DNA of 64,000 nucleotides. Source: Atherix ibis. Its lineage: Eukaryota; Arthropoda; Insecta; Diptera; Athericidae. How positions within the stretch are numbered: position 1 is the first letter of the stretch; each line of letters begins with the position of its first letter. The notes below the pieces were generated by a model, which searched no databases, had not been told where the DNA came from, and worked only from the letters and a program-made list of their open reading frames with translations. Position numbers and translations under genes: made by a program. Shown piece by piece: positions 23,032 to 34,752 of this stretch. The DNA lies in assembly GCA_958298945.1 (NCBI GenBank), contig OY282607.1, forward strand, positions 73,214,868 to 73,278,867, written 5' to 3'.

Positions 23032-24277
23032 CAAAGTCTGTTCAAAAAGTATCGCGAATTTTGAATTTTCGCGGGTTCAATTTTTGATTTTTTTTTGTGG
23101 CGTTATGTTGGTACTCATGTCTCTCACTTAAGCCGACAGGTTCGGCCATTTTGAATGTTCAGTTAATTTTTGACAGCTGTTTTGCTTGCACGTATTTTTT
23201 CTCGTCTTCGATTTTTGCCCATTCCAAAAAATAGATCAAAGAATCTGTACCAAATTTTGTGTGAAAAACAAAATTAATTGCACGAACACATTCTGAATGA
23301 TGACTGTGGCATATGGTGAAGCTACCTTGGACCAAACTAACGTTTATCGGTGGTACAAAATGTTCTCAGAGGGCCGAGAAGATGTGAACGACGAAAAGCG
23401 TGCCGGATTGATGAAGTGAAGAAAATAGTATTGGCCAATCATCGAATAACATTTGGAGAAGTTGCTGAGGACTTAAACTTATCGATTGGCTCGTATCATT
23501 CGATTTTTACCAATGATTTGAGCGTGAAATGGGTCGCCGCGAAATTCGTACCAAAATTGCTCAATTTTGACCAAAAATAGTATCGCATTAACATTGCTAA
23601 GGAGCTGTTGGACTCTGTCCGCGACGACCGAAATTTGCTCCAGAGGATCATAACTGACCGAAATTTGCTCCAGAGGACCAAACCAAAGCTCATTCATCCC
23701 AATGGAACCTGCCGCACGAGCCAATAGCGAAAAAGGTTTTTGCTTACAGTTTTCTTCGATTGCTGGGGTGTGGTGCATCATAAGTTCTTGCCACAGGGTA
23801 GAACGGTCAATAACGAATATTACCTGCAAGTTATACACAAGTTGCGCTAATCAATCCGCCAGAAACGCCCAGTTTTGTGGAACAACAAAAATTGGCTTTT
23901 GCACCATGTAACGACCCTGCTCACGCATTGTTACTTGTGCGTGAATTTTTGGCCAAAAATAACACACTAATAATGCCGCAGCCACCGTATTCCCCAGATC
24001 TGGCCTCCTGTGACTTTTTCTTGTTCCCGAAACTGAAGAGCTCCATGAAATGACGACGCTACGCTACGATTGAGGCGATAAAGCCGGTATCGAAGGAGGA
24101 GCTGAACAAGATCACAAAAAATGATTTTTTGAAGTGCTTCGAGGATTGGAAAAACGTTGGCACGAGTGTATAATATCTGATGAGAATTACTTTGAAGGGG
24201 AAAAAATAGGGATTCATGAATAAATAAATAATTTTTGAAAAAACACAAAATTCACGATACTTTTTGAACAAACCTCG
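23032..24277 (+). mobile_element. Mariner element, 1246 bp, inactive
   Basis: Ends are CAAAGTCTGTTCAAAAAGTA at left and the complement of TACTTTTTGAACAAACCTCG at right, flanked by TA at 23030-23031 and 24278-24279. This is the same subfamily as the foldback element at 54884-56075, which shares the leader sequence nearly base for base. The length is normal for a mariner, although the transposase has both deletions and a duplication inside. Confidence 0.92.
23231..24230 (+). pseudogene. Mariner transposase pseudogene
   Basis: The start codon at about 23231 has become ATA. The frame then reads DQRICTKFCVKNKINCTNTF and hits TGA at 23294-23296 before MMTVAYGEATLDQTNVYRWY. A deletion removes the linker after DVNDEKRAG. 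The second helix-turn-helix is readable (KKIVLANHRITFGEVAEDLN). The block containing RNLLQRIIT is duplicated in frame, with a 30-bp period at 23626 and 23656, and the first catalytic GDE motif is lost next to it. Later segments show FFDCWGVVHHKFLPQGRTVN and a decayed third catalytic region (frame-shifted PYSPDLASCDFFLFPKL). It cannot be active. Confidence 0.88.
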
Positions 24278-27200
24278 TATATTAACCTGTTTTTATCTTT
24301 CACTCCATTTTTTTAATCCATTCTATGATTGTTCATAATTATTTGAAATTCAGGTTATTATAAACAGGAAGAAAACTATGGTATATACTGAAATAAACGA
24401 ATCCTTATCAAATCAAAAAAGTTCATGCTACAAAATGCCAAGCCAACCCTCCCACCATATATGATGTTTTTGTCAATATTTCAGTGATTTTTTATTTTAT
24501 TTTTTTCACTGTATGATATCTACACCCCCAAATAAACAAATTGAGAAATTTATATTCACATTTTGTTAAGAGGGACTAACCGATTATATCAAAACTCAAT
24601 TTGATTTCAATTGGCATATATGGTTTAACAATAATATTAATAATAAAAAAAGTCCATCCCTCTGAGATAGGGGATATCAGGAGAGCCCAATAATAACAAT
24701 GAGCTAACGAAGACAATTTACGCAATTTAAGACAGTTTATTTATATTTTTATCTTTATATTCACACAAACTCCTACAAGCAAGTGTTGGTATATATATAC
24801 AGGGTGTTACTGAAGCAATCACCAACCATCTACAAATTGTAGATAATAAAGTTTGAAGTTCTTCGACTTCTAACTCTGTTTTTTTTTATATGTATTCTTG
24901 AGAGAAAAAAATCACTGTTTGAAAATACTTTCCTTCCGAAAGGAATTAATAATTTACTAACAAAAGCAAGCGTCAGATAAGAATACTTTCTGCATTTGGC
25001 AAAAGGAAAAAAAATCTCTACATTAAGAACTATACCACATTTGCCAAGAATTTGAAATCGTCCAAGAGGCACTTGATTGGGATTGTTAGGAGTCTAGGGG
25101 TGGGGGTGCCCAAAATAAAAGTATAATAACAGCAGAATAATATATAATCTGGAATATTTGAAGGGAAGGAAAATAATAATAATGATAAATCAAAGAAAGG
25201 AAAATTGCCGAAACATAAGCACAAACGAATGATGATGAGAACAAAATGGCTGGAAGCAGGATTTGGGGATAGTAGTGGAAGTGGTAGTATACCAGGAAGA
25301 ACAGAAGGCTAGTATTGTTTTTTTTTTTTTAATAAATTGGATAAGGCTTATACATCGGTTGAGATACAAGTGTAGATGGTATACGATAATAAGTACACAA
25401 ACAAATACTAAATATTGAGCTCTAAATTTCAGAGGAACGTTCTGCTCTGGGCAGATCATTTCCTTTCTTTCGGCAATTGGAAATACAAAATGATATCCTG
25501 GATATTGGTAGTAGTACCTACAATAGTAGCAGTAGTTATATAGTAGCGGTCAGTCACATTTCCAATTTTCGTTTCCAACTTTATATCTGCAAAGAAATTT
25601 TATTCCTTTGGTTGATACTTTTCTGGCAAGTTTTATCTCAATTTCAATTTTTCTCAAACAATTTTCTCCAAACTTAGATTTGGCATTCGACCACAAATCA
25701 AAAGACAAGAACTTTCTGTTTCTTCTTCCTTCTGCATGCTATTATTTTCAATATTTTATGGCTAGACACCAGACTTAAGGCGCTTATGTCTGCAAGACTT
25801 TTCACCAAGAATCCAAAGGCAACACAACCAATAGAATATTTTCTATAGACGAAAAAGCTAAAATAAAGCAATGCGCTCAAAAAAATAACAAAATACGGAT
25901 ATGCTTATAAAAAGGACATAAAGCTCTTTTTCCTGTAGATTTTTCTATTTTTCGTATATATATTAGTACGTATGCATATATGTTTAAGTGCGTCGTGTGT
26001 TTATTTATCATACTTTTTTTTTCTATAGAGGTCCAGTATAAGTTCCTAGTTAGTTTATTCCCAATTTAGCCGACGGCAAAATCCTTAAATTTCTTGCTTT
26101 CTTTCATACTGAATAGAGATTTTTTACATGTTTTTTTTTTTTTAGACATAACAACAACACAACGCATATAAAAATACAGAATAGAATGCGGTATAACTAT
26201 TGAATTCTTTAGTGCTGGGTATAGTTGCGGTTGTTCAAATTATATTCTTAGTAAGGATATATGTGCATATTGTCGATGGCTTATAGTCGTTTTGCTACTA
26301 CCAATGCGGCTGTCGGCGTCACCATCGTCGCCGCATTCAATAAAAAATTGCCGCTTTTGCATAATTTATTCAAAATATTTTTTCTTACAAGAAATCTGAA
26401 TCAGCATAAAAGGAGAAAGTAAAATAGAAAAAAGGAAATCGACAGGAACATAGTGCGGGTAGAGTTTGTGGGTTTAAGGAAGAAAGCATTACTAGATGGT
26501 GAAAGAATACTAGGGTGATTACCGAATATTCTTAGCACATAGCGGATATGTTTTTATAGCTAAGAATAAAGGGACAAACCGAAGGGTCCAACAGTATACA
26601 AAAAGAAAAAATAATAAATAATAATAAGGGAAAACAAGATTTTTTTTCGTCCTTTTGTACGAAAAAAAGGGAAATTCTTTTTTCCTTTTCATAAATTCGT
26701 CTCATCGATATGTTCATATTTCAATATAAAAATGCGTACATCCCGTTCAAGGATGTGGGGTTGGTGTACTCCATGAAATGAATCATTTCCAGAATATCGT
26801 GAATGAAAATGAAAATAAGAAAATGTGATCGAAATGATAACATAAGAATGCTACTAGCGGAAAAGATTTTCTATTTTCCTGTCGAATACAAAATCGTTTA
26901 TGGAAAATATTATACCAAACCTCACATGGAAGAAATGGAAAGCGTAATAGTAGTAGAAGGTCCTGTGATGAAAGAAATAAGTAATAATGGGGAACAATAA
27001 TATTACTGATAAGTTTCAAGTAACCACAAGAAATCTGTAAATAAAAAAATTCCGAATTAATCCGATTGAAATTTGAAGATATTATTCGGAGTTCGTTACG
27101 GACGAACTTAATTTCCTCCAAAAAGGAAAATTTCCTAATTTAAACCATAATAAAAAAAACAAAAATTCGCCCCAGTTAAAAAACGACAATCAAATCCAGT

Positions 27201-27881
27201 GAGGCAAATAAATAAATCAATATTTTCACTATCCCCCCTTTTTAATATTGTAATACTTTCAAAATAGTATTGTAAGTTTAATGAATGCTATTTTGGGCAA
27301 AATGTTATATTGATTAATTGAACAGAGAATTGCACTTATTTTTAGTGCAAAGCATTAACCGAAAATATGTAGGGTTGGGGGGGTGGGGGTGGTTGTACAC
27401 TTAGACAGTGTACAACTCCATTATTAGAATGATTTGATAAATATTAAATATTTATAAATAAATCTCAAATTATATCATGCTTGATTTTTATATGAAAATT
27501 AAAATTAGAACGTTAAATCGAAAATGACAATATATACTTATACTGTGTATATTCCAGGTAATTCGTAGCGAATTCCAAAAATGTTTATTCAGTTGTTTCG
27601 AGTACTATTCAATTGTGCAAAAAATAATGTAAAAAAAATAACGTTCATAATATAATCTAGTGACAGGTATTAAAATTTTCACTTTTATCATTTTGTACCG
27701 ATATACATTTTCACTTTTATATAATAAAAATTCACCGTTCATTAATTAATTATAATTCACGCATATTGATATAAATTTTATGAGAAAAATAATCGAAGAG
27801 TTTCTATAATTGATAGGTTGCATAATTCTACAAATTTTTGCACTATAACATTAGTAGTAATTTCTTTAAAAAAAAATTATA
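24278..27881. other. AT-rich stretch with a G-rich motif, no gene supported
   Basis: 25030-25320 is purine-rich and contains a 50-codon plus-strand frame ending IPGRTEG, stop, with no domain. 26275-26345 is a small GC-rich patch (GTCGGCGTCACCATCGTCGC), readable on either strand and too short to judge. 24800 carries a lone CAGGGTGTTACT after TA, like an ITm terminus, without a partner. The G-rich motif with hairpin at 27371-27417 is listed separately. Confidence 0.45.
27371..27417 (+). repeat. G-quadruplex-like run abutting a perfect hairpin
   Basis: AGGGTTGGGGGGGTGGGGG at 27371-27389 has enough G-runs for an intramolecular quadruplex. It abuts GTTGTACAC (27392-27400), which pairs perfectly with GTGTACAAC (27408-27416) across a 7-nt loop. 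Confidence 0.8.
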
Positions 27882-28390
27882 TTAGGTTGTTCGGAAAGTA
27901 ATTTCATTTACTGATGAAGACATCTGTTTGGTGGGATTTCATAAAGGAGTTTTTTATTTTGAGCTTATACCGAGCAACATAACGATCAATTCTGAAGTGT
28001 ACTCTCATCAGTTGGACAAATTAAATGATTCACTTAAAAAAAAGGCCAGCATTGGTTAATAGGAAAGGTATAGTGTTCCAACAGAATAATACGAAACCAC
28101 ATGCAAGTTTGACCAATCGGCAAAAGCTTTTACAGCTTCCAACAGGATAATGTGAGACCACATATAAGTTTGACCACTCGGCAAAAGCTCCAGACGTAGC
28201 ACCTTCCGATTATCATTTGTTCCGGTCTCTACAAAATTTTATATACGTCGACTCATACTACTACCAAAAAGATGGCAAAGGGTATTGGATCAGACTGGAC
28301 AATATTTAATTGGATAAAATATTAATTCACTATAAGAAAATCGTTTTTCATTTTTATAAAAAAAACGAAATTACTTTCCGAACAACCCAT
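27882..28390 (+). mobile_element. Internally deleted mariner, 509 bp
   Basis: Same subfamily as 14056-14922. Left end TTAGGTTGTTCGGAAAGTAA and right end complement TTACTTTCCGAACAACCCAT, between TA dinucleotides (27880-27881 and 28391-28392). The sequence jumps from the left terminus straight into the region coding SVWWDFIKEFFILSLYRAT. It continues through a decayed second catalytic block (GVFQQNNTKPHASLT), which is then partly repeated at 28130-28190, and the C-terminal APSDYHLF block. It lacks the N-terminal half, so it is non-autonomous. Confidence 0.9.
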
Positions 28391-28629
28391 TATTTTATTA
28401 ATTTTCTCTATTTTTAAATATTATATAACATAAATAGTAAGTAGAAAACGATGCAAGCATAAAAGAAAAGTATTGATACCGATTAGTGCTGCCAATGAAA
28501 TGATACACTAACTCATTCTTCAAGACTTGGTGTAATACAGGTTATATCAATAAGAAGAATCGTTTTTTTAACATTTATGATTTTATTTTGAAGTATATAT
28601 GTATTTCGATGCAATTATACCGAAAATTA
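28391..28629. other. Short AT-rich spacer
   Basis: No feature seen. Confidence 0.5.
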
Positions 28630-28840
28630 CATCATTCAAATAGCCCCGCATATGCTCTATTTACAGAACCGAATGCGATGGTTCCTATTTTCGGCGGCCT
28701 TATTTCCCGTATATCATGTTCAATATTCAATTTGATTGCATCAATGAATGGTTGCATGTTTATTTGACATAGAAAAACTACTTCAAATAACCTTACAAGA
28801 AGTCCAGAGGTATTAAACTTCTTGGAGGTCATTACACATC
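28630..28840 (-). mobile_element. Relic of a DD41D (VS/rosa-type) transposase C-terminus
   Basis: The minus-strand open frame at 28910-28632 ends with QPFIDAIKLNIEHDIREIRP, which matches the alpha-helical tail after the third catalytic aspartate in VS/rosa-type transposases (Asn-Lys-Pro, then Leu-Lys-X-Asn-Ile-Glu-X-Glu-Ile-X-X-Ile). A shifted frame just before it gives IPLDFL, the remnant of the Thr-Pro-Leu-Asp-Phe catalytic block. No ends are found. It is not a host gene despite the 92-codon open frame. Confidence 0.6.
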
Positions 28841-29019
28841 TGAAAAGATGATTTTCTTGAATTTTTTTTATTTTTTTAATTTTTTTTGTTGTTGGATAAT
28901 TTCCAAGCATGAATAAAATGCAAATCTAATTGAATACAAGAGACAGTGGCAAAAGATTTAGACATTTCGAATATGGATACACGGTCTATTTAACAAAAAT
29001 AACACCCCCCCCCTATTGA
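28841..29019. other. Spacer with poly(C) run
   Basis: A run of C at 29007-29015 marks the broken end of the next mariner. Nothing else is seen. Confidence 0.5.
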
Positions 29020-29834
29020 AATAGCAATTCGTAGCGCAATTCGACCAATTTGGCCATGGCGACGGCGGAGGTGTGAGCCGGCGCGTTGTCGTGGTGGAAC
29101 CATCACTTTTTTCTTCGCAAAACGGGGCCGCTTTTTCTTCAATTCGATGTCAAATCGGCCCAATAAGTCAGCATAGTAGCGCCCCGTGATTGTTTTACCC
29201 TTCTCGAGGTAATCGATGTGGATCACACCTTGTGAATCCTAGAAAACGGTGGCCATCACCTTTCCGGCCGATCGAACAGTCTTCGCCTTCTTCGGAGCAC
29301 GTTCGCCGGGTGAAGTCCACTGTTTCGACTGTTCCTTGGTCTCTGGTGTGTACCATGTTTGTCGACGGACACGAAACGACGCAAGAACTCCGCTGGATTG
29401 CGCTGAAACAGCGCCAAACACGTCGCCGATGTGGTCTCACGGTTGCGCTTGTTTTCCGGTGTGAGCAAACGCGGCACCCATCGCGCCGACAGCTTTCTCA
29501 TGCCCAGTTCTTCGTGTAGAATATGATCGACCGTTCCTACTGCGATGCCCACAGTCTCAGCTATCTCGTGAACCTTCAATCGACGGTCTGCCAACACGAG
29601 ATCGTGGACTTTTTTAACGTTTTCCTCCATAGCAGCCGTTTTCGGGGCACCTGGGCGTGGCTCATCAAAAACCGACGTGCGGCCACGAACAAACTCGTTG
29701 AACCAATTCTTGACGGGCGCCATCGAAGGAGAAGAGTCACCATACACAACATCCAAGCGATCTTTGATTTCGCTGCGCGTTTTCCCTTCCAAAAACAAGA
29801 ATCTAATCACCGAACGATATTGTTCTTTTTCCAT
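29020..29834 (-). pseudogene. Mariner transposase pseudogene
   Basis: Starts at 29834 with MEKEQYRSVIRFLFLEGKTR. It reads through the first helix-turn-helix and the linker DEPRPGAPKTAAMEENVKKV, then the second helix-turn-helix (LADRRLKVHEIAETVGIAVG) and WVPRLLTPENKRNRETT. The first catalytic aspartate is retained in SVDK, but a frameshift follows at once. The segment GERAPKKAKTVRSAGKVMAT lies in another frame. The next resumes as IHIDYLEKGKTITGRYYADL. The second catalytic block is again shifted, and the third is missing. The intact N-terminal DNA-binding half runs about 150 codons. Confidence 0.9.
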
Positions 29835-30012
29835 TTTTGTGCAACCGACCGACACGCACGCTTTCAAAGGCTCTCAAAACAAAACGAATGAAGGGAATCA
29901 ACTGAAACTTTGACAGTAGGCTACTAAGAGAATGCACTGCACGATGGTAAATTTCTTTTGTAACAGCAGTTCCATCGGGCGGTGAGGCTAAGTACTTGTT
30001 GAATGACCCTCG
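29020..30012 (-). mobile_element. Mariner element, 3'-truncated, minus strand
   Basis: The intact 5' end is at the right, reading on the minus strand CGAGGGTCATTCAACAAGTA, next to TA at 30013-30014. It is of the same subfamily as 52416-53358, differing by only a few bases per hundred in the leader and N-terminal region. The other end is lost: coding similarity stops at about 29020, just after the KLVELRYEL segment, at a C-run. Confidence 0.92.
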
Positions 30013-32189
30013 TATATGGGATTGTAAATTATTACATATCTTTATTAACTGCTCCATGGAAATGACATTAGGAGAAATATGAATTTATAATTTGTTAGTA
30101 TATAGAAGAAAGAGAGCTATTGAGTTTCCAGAAGAAGCCCAGGAGTGTTAACAGGAATATTTGTCTCATTAGAATTGTTTTATTAGAAGTTTTTTTAAAA
30201 AAAATTACCTAGAATTGATAGGAAACTAATATGTTTAAATGACTGTCGAAAATGAACTGGTTTATTTCAGCCTAAAGAAGAAAATTCTTACAAGATTGTC
30301 ATTCATAATTTATATCACAACAAACCCATTGCAGGTATTGAAAATGAGCTGGAAGTTAAAGCTATTTCCAACGTAAAAAAAAAAGATACTCCTTTTTCCA
30401 CTTTTTTTATATCATTTTTTTTGCAAATAATGCAAAAAAAAAACGAATTAAGTACAAACAAAAGTTTAATACAATGATCAATATCGAAAGTTTTTTAATA
30501 TGGCATTACTAAAACTCGAAATATTAAAGATATTTTCTTTAAAATTTTCATCGTCTCAGTTAAAATATTCAATTAAATATAATTGATAAATTATCTAAAA
30601 ATTAAAGTAGGTATCGAAAATTTTCAAACGAATTTCTACAAAACCAATTTAAACAATCTTTAACAATATTTACATAAATTTCAAATTATAACAAAATTTG
30701 TATGAAAACTTTTCAAAATTAATTATTCATACTAAATATTAGGTAACATTAATTGAATATTTTACGCCTTTAAATTTTTTGGTAACGATTAATTACTGTT
30801 TATTGCATATTTGAACTTTAGCTAATTTTTATCTATAAAATATATTATAAGATATTATAAACAAATCTTTAGCTTGTTCTTAAGTTACAATTTGATAATC
30901 TCAATATTTTCAGTATAGAATTATCCTATTCAATAAAATATTGTAACTTATAACATTTTCTTCGAATTTATTTTGATGTAAAAGTAATTTTCTTAATTTT
31001 AGAAATTGTACTTGTAATTTGGGAAATTTTTTTGCTCCCTAATATAGAAGAATTTAAATTTTAGAAAATTTACGAGTGCTTTCAATATATTATAGGAAAT
31101 TATGATAATGGACAGAGCAGATTTTATATTAATTTAAAAAAGTATCAATTCATTTTTGAGATAACTTTTATATAATTTTACAAATGGACAATTTTCGAAA
31201 TAAAACCCTTTAGATCACTTGCCATCAGCAAAAGAATCCCTAATGAAAAGTGATTCGTAACTTACAAGGACATGAAAGGCTTCAGTGAAAACCCTAATGG
31301 CCAAATTGTTGGCAGACTATCAATTTCACACTATGCGAAGTATGTGGTAAAAATTCACCAGACATAATATGAAATTTAGAATATTTATTTGGGTAAAAAG
31401 CATCCAACTGTCAGATAGATTGGGTTCAGGTGTCATCATTTTTTTTTTTTTGTTGAAAAGGGTAAAATCTGGGCTTTTTGAGAAAAAATTCTTTTATTGA
31501 CATTTTCCAAGAAGTGATATTCATATTGTATACATTAAGTTTTTACGAAATTAATTTGAAAAATAACAAGATTGATGGTGAAGATTACGTTTTGTATCAT
31601 TTAAAAAATATATGCATATACATATGACAGTTCATATTTAACTATAATTAGATACCTTTAGAAATATGGTAGTATTAGTAATTCATAATCCAAAAAGTTA
31701 TACACTGAAAATTCCATTTAATTTCAAGTTTCTCTATATATAAAACATACGCAAACTGAAATAGAGGTTCTAAAATTTTAGGTGTTTTTGTTTTGATAAT
31801 TTTTAATGACATTCAAATGTGAATAGTGAAGCCCAGCGAAAAATAAAGCTATTTGGTAATAAGGCTATCCCGAACTCAAACTTAGCATCTCAATGTAGGT
31901 AAATCAGGACTACATCTAAAATTCCTCTAATAATGCTTATAAAAGATTTTAAATTACAGCAATTTGTACGTTCGTTCAAGAGAAATTTTAGATTTTCTGC
32001 TCTATGGTATGTTAAAAAATTGTTCATTTCTGGTTATACCTTTTAAAGTTTGATTTAATTATATATAAAATATCAATTATAAGATATCGGCAAAAACACC
32101 ATAGTTCTTATAGAAGAAGTATTGCAGAAAAGCAACGAGATAGATTTTAATTTGCAACAATTTTACTATTATATATTTTTATTTAATTT
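30013..32189. other. AT-rich stretch, no gene supported
   Basis: Long homopolymer-rich DNA. 31200-31380 is slightly less AT-rich, but no coding pattern is seen. Confidence 0.55.
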
Positions 32190-32600
32190 TTTGTTATCTC
32201 CTTCAAATGAGTTCCCTACATTGGTAGATACGTTGCATTGCTGGAAGGCTTCAACTGGAATCGCCTTAAGCTCCTCGGTTATGCTACTTTAGATTTTATC
32301 AAAATAAAGTTATTTCAAGTATTTTTTGATTGGGAAACTATGTTAGGAAGCCACAATAATCCTTTTTTGCGACAATAATTCGTTGATAGAAATGATCGGG
32401 ACCATTGTCATGGTAGGGCATTCTGACGCAATGTCCGATCTGTGGCAAAGTACTTGTTTTTCATCAGTTTTCTGGGTCCTCCAAAAAAGTTTATGCCATC
32501 AAAAAACGTATTCTCTTGATAAGGAACTATCCCCATAGTCTCATTTTAATTTCCGTTAATCGAACTCGCATATTAAGCAAGCTTAACACAAAATTTAATA
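32190..32600 (-). mobile_element. Old mariner-like relic, minus strand
   Basis: Reading the minus strand, 32285-32190 gives TEELKAIPVEAFQQCN and then NSFEGD, the C-terminal signature of several mariner transposases (Ile-Pro-X-X-X-Phe-Gln, then a final Gly-X-Tyr-Phe-Glu-Gly-Asp). The upstream part to 32600 is too decayed to align. A second relic of the same type is at 62640-63080. Confidence 0.5.
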
Positions 32601-34565
32601 GGATCTGAACTCGAGGATTGACCAAAAGCTTCAATATGTAAAATTTCTTTTTAATTTCATTTTTTTCAAACAATTTTTGCCCATCAATTTGTGCTATTTT
32701 TCAATAAGGAGTATTTATAACTAAGAGCCACAAAAATCATATTGGATATATTAAATATGGAATATGTATTAACGATTAATAAAAAAAAAATGTCCATGTT
32801 TTCTTTAAAAATAAACGCATTTAATGGTCAACAGAGATCATTATAGAATAAATTAAAATAAAAAATTTACCACTTTTGTCCAATCATACCAATATTTAAT
32901 GCATAAACAAAAAGACAGGAATTAAATATATTCTACAATATGTTAAGAGTTATAAAAGAAAGAGTACAACAATGAATATATGGTATAAGAAAACGGCAGA
33001 ATTGGAAAAAAATACAAGCTAAGAAAAGAGATCAATAAAACTCCACTTAAACTAATTAAATATTGATTATTTTTTACTTTTGATTGGTTAATAACACCAA
33101 AACGAAATCGACGATTGTTAGTAATCTCTAAGGTAGAGCACTGATTATATTACCACCTGAGTACGAGGTGGTAAATAATTCCAGGTGTGAACTGCAACTT
33201 GTTCTTTGTTGTTTCCTTGAAAATGATTAATCCAATTGAAATTTCCTCCTGTTCTTTGATTTTTTTTTTTTTTTTTTTAATTTTATTTTTAATTAAATAT
33301 GTTTACACATTAATTTCAAATTTTTTTTTTTGTTTTAAAAAAGAAACACATTTATATCCTTTTGCTTCTTCTGCATTGCCAAAAAAAAAACTTCGGTTTT
33401 TTCTTGATGTTTACTTAATTTTCACTATTTTTTTTTTGTTTTCTTCAAATATAATTTTATTTATATTTTTGATAAGTTTTCGGTGTAATTAATTACTCTC
33501 AATTTCATTAAAAAATTTCTACAAAAAAAAATATTTCACTAATAACTTTTACTAATTCCGGTTGAAGAAAAAATTGTAAACAAAAAATTTTTAATTTAAG
33601 AAGTCGAAACCTATTTTGACGTTAGAAGTGAAAAAAAACTATCCGAACTCCAAACGGTATGCAATACGAAATGTTATTATTTGATGGTGAATATAATTGA
33701 TGTGAATGAAAGAGAGACAATTACTAGCATTTACAGCACGACACGCAAAACGGCAATAAAAAAACACATTCAATAACACCGACTGAACCGGTTCTTAACA
33801 AATTACAGCTTCTTTTCTTCTTTCTTTATTTTCGTATTATGAACTTCTCTTTGCTTATTTTCCTCTTTCTCACTCAAACCAATTTACTTAATACCCAAAA
33901 GGTTTTTTTCTGACGCTTCCAAAATTTTTGGACAAAATTCAGTGAGAAAAACTATTTGCTTTTATTTACTTTTAAAAGATTTTGATTTTTAAAATATCAA
34001 ACTACATAAAATCCAATGCTAACAATTTTATATTTTACTATTAACAAAAATATATCTAAATTGATTTAATTTTTGTTATTTTTAATTTCAAAAAAAAAAT
34101 TAAAACACAAAACCGACTGTACATTCGAAAGGATAATAAATTATTGAGAAATTATGCCGCTTTTATAATCCACTTTAAGATATAGATGACCATTTTGCGC
34201 CATTATTTTCGAAAAAACCACTATTTTCAATGTGCATAGCACACAAAAAATTAGAAAATTTTAATTGTTCATCTCTCGATGAACAAAATGCACTTTTCAA
34301 TATTATGCTAATTTCAAGAACTAAACAATAAATTCAATAGCTGTAATTTATCTAAAGAGTGCAGCACTTAAAACAAATATATTATTTAAATAAAAATATT
34401 TTTTTTTTAAATAAATTTCACGGTCATATCGGCTTTGAATCCTTTTTAATTGGATTTATGATGAAATTATTACTGGAGAACACGCGCCGTCTTATTCCCG
34501 CACGGGATATCATACCAAACATAACACACCGTATTTAAAAACGTACTAACTCCAGTGTTCTTTAC
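32601..34565. other. AT-rich stretch, no gene supported
   Basis: Long T runs at 33260-33335 create a phenylalanine-rich open frame (33187-33492) that I do not believe. The rest shows nothing recognisable, and no continuation of the 34566-34752 exon was found. Confidence 0.5.
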
Positions 34566-34752
34566 AGGTCTGGTACTGCTGTTTTTCAATCCGGCGAACT
34601 GCGGCGAATTTATGTTCAGAGAGTATGTATTCACGAAGAGAGAGGTCTTGTCGCTTGTGGCCTCTGTGAGAATCTGATTTGAGAAAAAATTCCATATACA
34701 CTACGATGAGGGCTAAAGAGAAAAACATGCTTACGTGTAGTCTTCTAGGCAT
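34566..34752 (-). CDS. Candidate first coding exon, type II membrane or secreted protein
   Basis: The minus-strand frame starts MPRRLHVSMFFSLALIVVYM: two arginines, then a hydrophobic segment at about residues 9-23, the shape of a type II signal anchor or a signal peptide. It continues with a hydrophilic, mixed-charge stretch (SLREYILSEHKFAAVRRIEK). After codon 62 the sequence ACCT|GTAAAG is a good phase-1 splice donor; without splicing the frame ends six codons later. Third-position G/C is clearly richer than in the flanks. A 4-codon upstream open frame overlaps the start. The layout would suit a Golgi-resident enzyme such as a carbohydrate sulfotransferase or glycosyltransferase, but no catalytic motif is visible and the next exon was not found. 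Confidence 0.4.

Noticed and set aside
25151..25310. Asn/Lys-rich then Gly/Ser-rich 50-codon plus-strand frame
   Set aside because: Purine-rich low complexity, no start context and no domain.
28632..28910. 92-codon minus-strand frame as a host gene
   Set aside because: Its C-terminal half aligns with the tail of DD41D transposases; the rest is a shifted remnant.
29190..29519. Plus-strand frames within the mariner at 29020-30012
   Set aside because: Antisense shadows of the GC-richer transposase coding strand.
33187..33492. 101-codon Phe-rich plus-strand frame
   Set aside because: Made by long T runs; not protein-like.
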